Positions 59,927-64,000 of a stretch of DNA of 64,000 nucleotides are shown piece after piece (within the stretch, counting starts at the first letter, position 1; the number at the start of each line of letters is the position of its first letter). The notes beneath the pieces are model-generated. The model had not been told where the DNA came from. It searched no databases and worked only from the letters and a program-made list of their open reading frames with translations. This DNA comes from CAVXZE01 sp963766175. GTDB lineage: Bacteria; Myxococcota_A; UBA9160; UBA6930. The stretch covers positions 228,454 to 292,453 of the forward strand of contig CAVXZE010000010.1 of the NCBI GenBank assembly GCA_963766175.1. The letters run 5' to 3'. Position numbers and translations under genes: made by a program.

Positions 59927-60757
59927 TCAGCTGGCTGCGCGACCGACTGCGTGCAATGCGTTTCGACCCGCCGGAGCTATCCGGGGCGCTCGGCTTCCTG
60001 CTGGGTCTCGGATCCGCCCTGCTCCTGCTACCAGGGCAGCGGCGTCCGTAGTAGCGAGCTGGTGAGCAATGCCGGCTAGCGGGGCGCGTGGGACAGGACC
60101 CGTCAGCTCGACCAGTCGGCTCTGGTCGTGGACCAGGAAGCGCTCGAGCTGGGAAACCAGCTCCCGGAAGAAGGGCATTGGATCCTGGGCCTCGAGGCGC
60201 TCCCGCAGCTGCGGGACCCAGCGACCCGGGTGACGCGCGGCGAAGTCGCGCTGGGCGCGCCTGAAAGGGCCGGGATCCTCTCCACCGTGCAGAGCCTCGG
60301 CTTCCCGGAAGGCGAGAAAGTGGAGGAACTCGAGCTCCGTGGTGATGTGATCCGGCATCTCGCGCGGAGAATCCGAGAGGGTGAGTCCGAAGTGATTGTA
60401 GAAGCGGATCGCCTCCTCCATCGTCTTCATGCGCGCGCCGCTGTAGAGACCCCCGTAGAGGGGGCAAGGTGGTCCCGAGGCGCCGACGTCGAAGAGCCGG
60501 GTGTACTCGACGGCCAGATCGTCCTCTTCCTCCCCGGCATTCCCGAGTGCAGCCCAGTCGGAGTCTTGAAGCAGGGAGGGGTCGAGGGCGCTCAGGGTTT
60601 GACGGATCTGCTCCGCCAGCTCCCCGGATCGGATCGCCTCGCCGAACGCCTTGTCGGGATACTCGAAGAGACGGGCGAAGAGCTCGTAGGTACGGCTCCG
60701 CGCAGCGGCCGTCTTCTCCTTCTCACCCGTGAGTTCCGTCAGCGTCGAATCACTCAT
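59927..60757 (-). CDS. TorD/DmsD-family molybdoenzyme assembly chaperone
   Basis: The 276-residue protein is a TorD-like all-helical chaperone. It has SRTYELFARLFEYPDKAFGE near the start, then EYTRLFDVGASGPPCPLYGG, MKTMEEAIRFYNHFGLTL and PDHITTELEFLHFLAFREAE. Such proteins (EbdD for ethylbenzene dehydrogenase, NarJ for NarG) load the Mo cofactor into the alpha subunit. The tail after residue 225 is Ala/Arg-rich and may be disordered or a frame effect. It follows the beta-subunit gene by 19 bases in the same leftward unit, on the opposite strand to the alpha subunit gene 2.3 kb away. Confidence 0.88.
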   Translation of the reverse strand: MSDSTLTELTGEKEKTAAARSRTYELFARLFEYPDKAFGEAIRSGELAEQIRQTLSALDPSLLQDSDWAALGNAGEEEDDLAVEYTRLFDVGASGPPCPLYGGLYSGARMKTMEEAIRFYNHFGLTLSDSPREMPDHITTELEFLHFLAFREAEALHGGEDPGPFRRAQRDFAARHPGRWVPQLRERLEAQDPMPFFRELVSQLERFLVHDQSRLVELTGPVPRAPLAGIAHQLATTDAAALVAGAGRIRDPAGSRAPRIAPAGRNALHAVGRAAS

Positions 60758-60776
60758 TGGAGATCCACATCTCGGC

Positions 60777-61809
60777 TCAGACCCCGGTCCACTCGATGGT
60801 GGCGGGGTCGCGGTCGAAGCCTCCGAACATCTCGGTCCAGCGGTATGCGATCAGGAGATCCATCAGCTCCGACTTTCCACCGGCGCGCGTCTTGGCCATC
60901 TCCGCCTTCAGGATCTCCAAGGTCTCCAGCACCACCGGGCCGAACAGGTAGACCAGGTACTCGTCGGGAATGCGCGGCTGCGACTCGTCGATCTCACCGT
61001 TCTCGTCGAAGCGCGGCGGCGCCAGCGGCGGCACGTAGAAGACGTTGGGCTCGGTGCCAAAGTCCGGATGCAGGGGGATCGCCGCCTTCCAGTGGTCCAC
61101 CAGCTTGTAGATCGGGGCGTTCTTGTCGTCCCGGTAGCCGACGAAGCGGATCCGGCCCGGGACACTGGCGGGCACAGGCGGTGGTGACCTTCTTCTCGAT
61201 GCGGGGAAACAGAAGATGCACTTCTGCGCCACCTTGGTGGTGTGGTTGAAGTAGATCTTCTTGTAGGGACACGCCTCGATGCAGAAGCGGTAGCCGCGGC
61301 AGCGGTCCTCGTCGATCAGGACGATGCCGTCCTCCTCGCGCTTGATGATGGCCTTGCGGGGACACGACGCCATGCAGGCCGGGTTGGTGCAGTGGTTGCA
61401 GATGCGCGGCAGATAGAAGTAGTAGGCGTTGGGATACTCGCCGCCGCCCTGGTCCTCGTCCCAGTTGGGACCCCAGTCGGGCTGCTCCCCCACCACCTGG
61501 AGATGGGCCTTCTGGCCCTGGCCGCCGAAGAAGACCTCCTCGTGGTTGAACTTCCAGGCGTCCCCGAAGTCCCGACGCGAGGGCAGCTGCCCCGGACGCG
61601 CCGCACCTCCTCCCGGAACCCGCCCCCCGACTGCTCCCAGTCGCGCGGCGTCCCGCGCCCGGGCTGGGTGTTCACGGAGTCCACCACATGTACTCCATGC
61701 CCTCGTCGCGGGTCCACAGACGCTTGCAGGCAATCGTGCAGGTCTGACAGCCGAGGCACTTGTTCAGATCCAATACCATCGCCAGCTGCCGCTGGATCTC
61801 CCCCGCCAT
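60777..61809 (-). pseudogene. Fe-S beta subunit of a type II molybdoenzyme, multiply frameshifted
   Basis: Coding starts at ATG 61809 behind AGGAGGT: MAGEIQRQLAMVLDLNKCLG, then CQTCTIACKRLWTRDEGMEY. The frame changes near 61680 (loss of one base before SVNTQPGRG) and near 61590. The long middle part has CNHCTNPACMASCPRKA and CRGYRFCIEACPYKK; the Tyr in place of the second Cys of this last set indicates a [3Fe-4S] cluster, as in NarH/EbdB. Near 61145-61215 two compensating shifts hide RIEKKVTTACARQCPG, the last Cys set. The C-terminus is intact (IYKLVDHWKAAIPLHPDFG to stop 60777). Four clusters fit the type II beta subunit. Paired indels inside a conserved motif point to sequence error more than decay. 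Confidence 0.82.
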
Positions 61810-62055
61810 CGCTACCTCCTCGCCGTGGGCAAGCGCTCACGGATCCGATGCATCGATCCGAGGCTAGGCTACCCGCGGAGGGGGATGACATGACATGGGT
61901 CATACCCTGGCGAGCGCGAACTGGGCCCAAAAACCCACAGGTGCGGCCGCGATGGACTCACGCGAGGTGGGCGGCTAACAAAGGGTGCCAAGAGCCGCGG
62001 CCGGTCCTGACGCAAGGGTCGCCACGCCCGCCGCCGCAGGACCGAGGACGCGACG

Positions 62056-63197
62056 ATGCCGGCCGATTTCTTCGACACTCCCGAGCACGAGCTCTTTCGC
62101 GAGACCGCGCGCAAGTTCGCCGAGGAAAAGCTGGCTCCCCGGGCGCGCGAGTTCGATGAGATGGGCCGCATGGACAAGAGCCTGTTCCGGATGATGGGCG
62201 ACCTGGACATGCTCGGGCTGCGCTACGACCCCAAATGGGGCGGCGCGGGGCTCGACTGGTCCTTTACCGCGGTCCTCTTCGAGGAGATCGCGCGCTGCGA
62301 CAATGCGGGTGTGACCATGGCGATCAGCGCGTCCACACCGACATGGCGACGCCTTCGCTGCACGATTTCGGCTCCGACGAGCTACGGCAGCGTTTCCTGG
62401 TGCCATCGATCAAGGGCGAAATGGTGGGTGCCATCGCGGTCACCGAGCCCGACGCGGGATCCGATGTGGCCGGGATCAAGACCCGGGCGGTGCGCGACGG
62501 GGACAGCTGGGTGATCAACGGGAGCAAGATCTACATCACCAATGCCGCGATTGCCGACTGGATGTGCGTGCTGGTCGTCAACGATCCTGAGGCCGGCTAC
62601 GGAGGCTTCTCGCAGGTCTGTGCCGACGGATACCCCGGGCTTCTCGTATCAGCTCCTGGACAAGATCGGCAATCGGGGCTCGGATACCGGACAGCTCTTC
62701 TTCGAGGACGTGCGAGTGCCGATCGCCAACACCATCGGCGAGGTCGGGCGCGGCTTCCAGCAGCAGATGCAGCAGTTCCAGGACGAGCGGCTGATCGCCT
62801 GCATCATGGCCAACGCGGGCGCCGAGCTCCTGTGGGAGACGACCAAGAGCTACTGCGAGGAGCGCATTCTCTTCGGCAAGCCGCTCAGCAAGATGCAGGT
62901 CGCGCAGTTCAAGTTCGTGGAGATGATGACGCAGATCGTTGCTGCCAAGGAGCTGACCAACGCGTGCGTCCGCAAGCGCCTCGCAAACCAGGACGCCACC
63001 CGTGAGATCTCCATGGCGAAGCTCTTCAGCGGCCGGATGAGCCGGTTCGTTTCCGACGAGTGCCTTCAGCTGCACGGTGGCTACGGGTACGTGGAGAGCG
63101 CCGCCGGACGCTCCTCGTCGATAGCCGGCTGATCAGCATCGGTGGCGGCGCGGACGAAGTCATGATGCACTATCTCGCCAAGATGTTCGGGCTCTGA
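62056..63197 (+). pseudogene. Acyl-CoA dehydrogenase, three frameshifts
   Basis: Starting at ATG 62056, the reading gives FFDTPEHELFRETARKFAEE, LGLRYDPKWGGAGLDWSF and FEEIARCDNAGVTMAIS, then shifts near 62325 to HTDMATPSLHDFGSDELRQR, AIAVTEPDAGSDVAGIKTRA and INGSKIYITNAAIADWMCVL (family TEPDAGSD and KxYITNA motifs). It shifts again near 62615 to GFSYQLLDKIGNRGSDTGQL, VGRGFQQQMQQFQDERL and ECLQLHGGYGYVE, and once more near 63100 to LLVDSRLISIGGGADEVM, ending at TGA 63195-63197. The combined length of about 380 residues is normal for the family. It would oxidise a branched or medium acyl-CoA. The gene directly precedes an acyl-CoA carboxylase subunit, as in leucine/isovalerate-type clusters. 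Confidence 0.8.
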
Positions 63198-63213
63198 GCG
63201 GGGGCCGCGCCAG

Positions 63214-64000
63214 ATGGAGATCCTTCGAAGCCACGCCGACACGCGTTCGGAGACCTACCGGGAGAACCGGGCCGGGTTTCTCGAGCAGATCGCACTCCTG
63301 AACGAGCAGCTCGAGCTGGTGCGCGCGGGCGGCGGTGAGAAGTACGTGAAGCGTCACATCGGGCAGGGGCAAGCTGATGGCGCGAGAGCGCATCGAGCTG
63401 CTGCTCGACCGGGACTCTCCCTTTCTCGAGATCGCGCCGCTGGCGGCTTGGGGCACGGATTTCCATCTCGGGGGCAGCGTCATCTCGGGCATCGGCGTCG
63501 TCTCCGGCGTCGAGTGCGTGGTCACTGCCAACGAGCCTACGGTGAGAGGCGGCAGCCTCAACCCCTACAGCGTGACCAAGAGCACCCGCACCATGGAGAT
63601 CTGCCAGCAGAATCGCCTGCCGATGGTGAACCTCACCGAATCCGGAGGGGCGGACCTGCCGTTCCAGTCGGAGATCTTCGTGCGGGGTGGACATGGCTTC
63701 CGCGAGCTCACCCGCCGATCCGCCGAGCGCATTCCCACCATCTGCCTGGTCTTCGGCTCGTCCACGGCCGGCGGTGCCTACATCCCCGGCATGTCGGACT
63801 ACGTGGTGATGGTGAAGCAGGGGGCGAAGGTGTTCCTCGGCGGGCCGCCGCTGGTGAAGATGGCGATTCACGAAGACAGCACGAGGAAGAGCTGGGTGGT
63901 GCCGAGATGCACAGCCGCATCTCGGGCGTGTCGGACTACCTGGCGGCGGACGAGCACGACGCGATTCGTCTGGGGCGGGAGATCGTGGCGCAGCTGAACT
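63214..64000 (+). pseudogene. Acyl-CoA carboxylase carboxyltransferase subunit, frameshifted and cut by window end
   Basis: The N-terminus from ATG 63214 gives SETYRENRAGFLEQIALLNE and GGEKYVKRHIGQG, then needs a shift near 63365 to continue KLMARERIELLLDRDSPFLE, GTDFHLGGSVISGIGVVSG, RLPMVNLTESGGADLPFQSE and FGSSTAGGAYIPGMSDYVVM. A second shift near 63880 is needed for EELGGAEMHSRISGVSDYLA. The 3' end lies outside the window. The family (propionyl-, methylcrotonyl- or geranyl-CoA carboxylase beta subunit) transfers carboxyl from carboxybiotin to an acyl-CoA. Next to an acyl-CoA dehydrogenase it fits methylcrotonyl/isovaleryl- or citronellyl-type catabolism; which one cannot be decided. Confidence 0.8.

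Overview
The window is GC-rich, densely coded bacterial chromosome with short spacers and many 4-nt start/stop overlaps. The gene set suggests an uncultured deltaproteobacterial-type lineage (Myxococcota- or Binatota-like). The clues are FHA/VWA/PP2C signalling genes, a class I lysyl-tRNA synthetase, a PEP-CTERM protein, an MlaC-like protein, an F420-type oxidoreductase, many acyl-CoA and CoA-transferase genes, and an ethylbenzene-dehydrogenase-like molybdoenzyme. The taxonomy is inference. I saw no rRNA, tRNA, CRISPR array, insertion sequence or phage genes.

Layout. 0-4.7 kb: an FHA/VWA/PP2C operon that includes an FHA-transmembrane-lytic transglycosylase fusion. 4.7-13.3 kb: class I LysRS, an AidB-like acyl-CoA dehydrogenase, two coupled type III CoA-transferases, an aldose epimerase and an N-acyl-D-amino-acid-deacylase-like amidohydrolase. 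13.4-19 kb: a divergent pair of Tat-exported proteins (a DAO-type flavoprotein and a DUF362 protein), then a LeuC/LeuD/LeuB-like trio. 19-25 kb: a quinone-oxidoreductase-like gene, a small hydrolase, a broken MFS gene and two heavily frameshifted exported-protein genes. 25-31.8 kb: a 759-residue lipoprotein, two polytopic glycosyltransferase-like proteins and a PEP-CTERM protein with its own terminator. 32-41 kb: MlaC-like protein, aminotransferase remnant, TPP enzyme plus Fe-S protein, an alpha/beta hydrolase lacking its serine, an EamA transporter, and a flippase-like/CDP-alcohol transferase pair. 41.3-44.9 kb: dgcN-dgcA-like genes facing an NhaC antiporter. 45-55.3 kb: mixed metabolism. 55.5-64 kb: molybdoenzyme alpha subunit, riboflavin synthase, and on the facing strand an enoyl-CoA hydratase, TorD-like chaperone and Fe-S beta subunit; then an acyl-CoA dehydrogenase and an acyl-CoA carboxylase carboxyltransferase cut by the window end.

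How the genes fit together: the right-hand third looks like anaerobic or oxygen-independent hydroxylation of a hydrophobic substrate followed by CoA-linked beta-oxidation-like steps. The coupled CoA-transferases and acyl-CoA dehydrogenase near 6.5-10.5 kb may serve similar catabolism. Reading-frame breaks cluster at 21.7-24.8 kb and 59-64 kb. Several are compensating pairs inside conserved motifs, which points to sequence errors in those stretches more than to gene decay, although two transporters and one aminotransferase look truly truncated or damaged.
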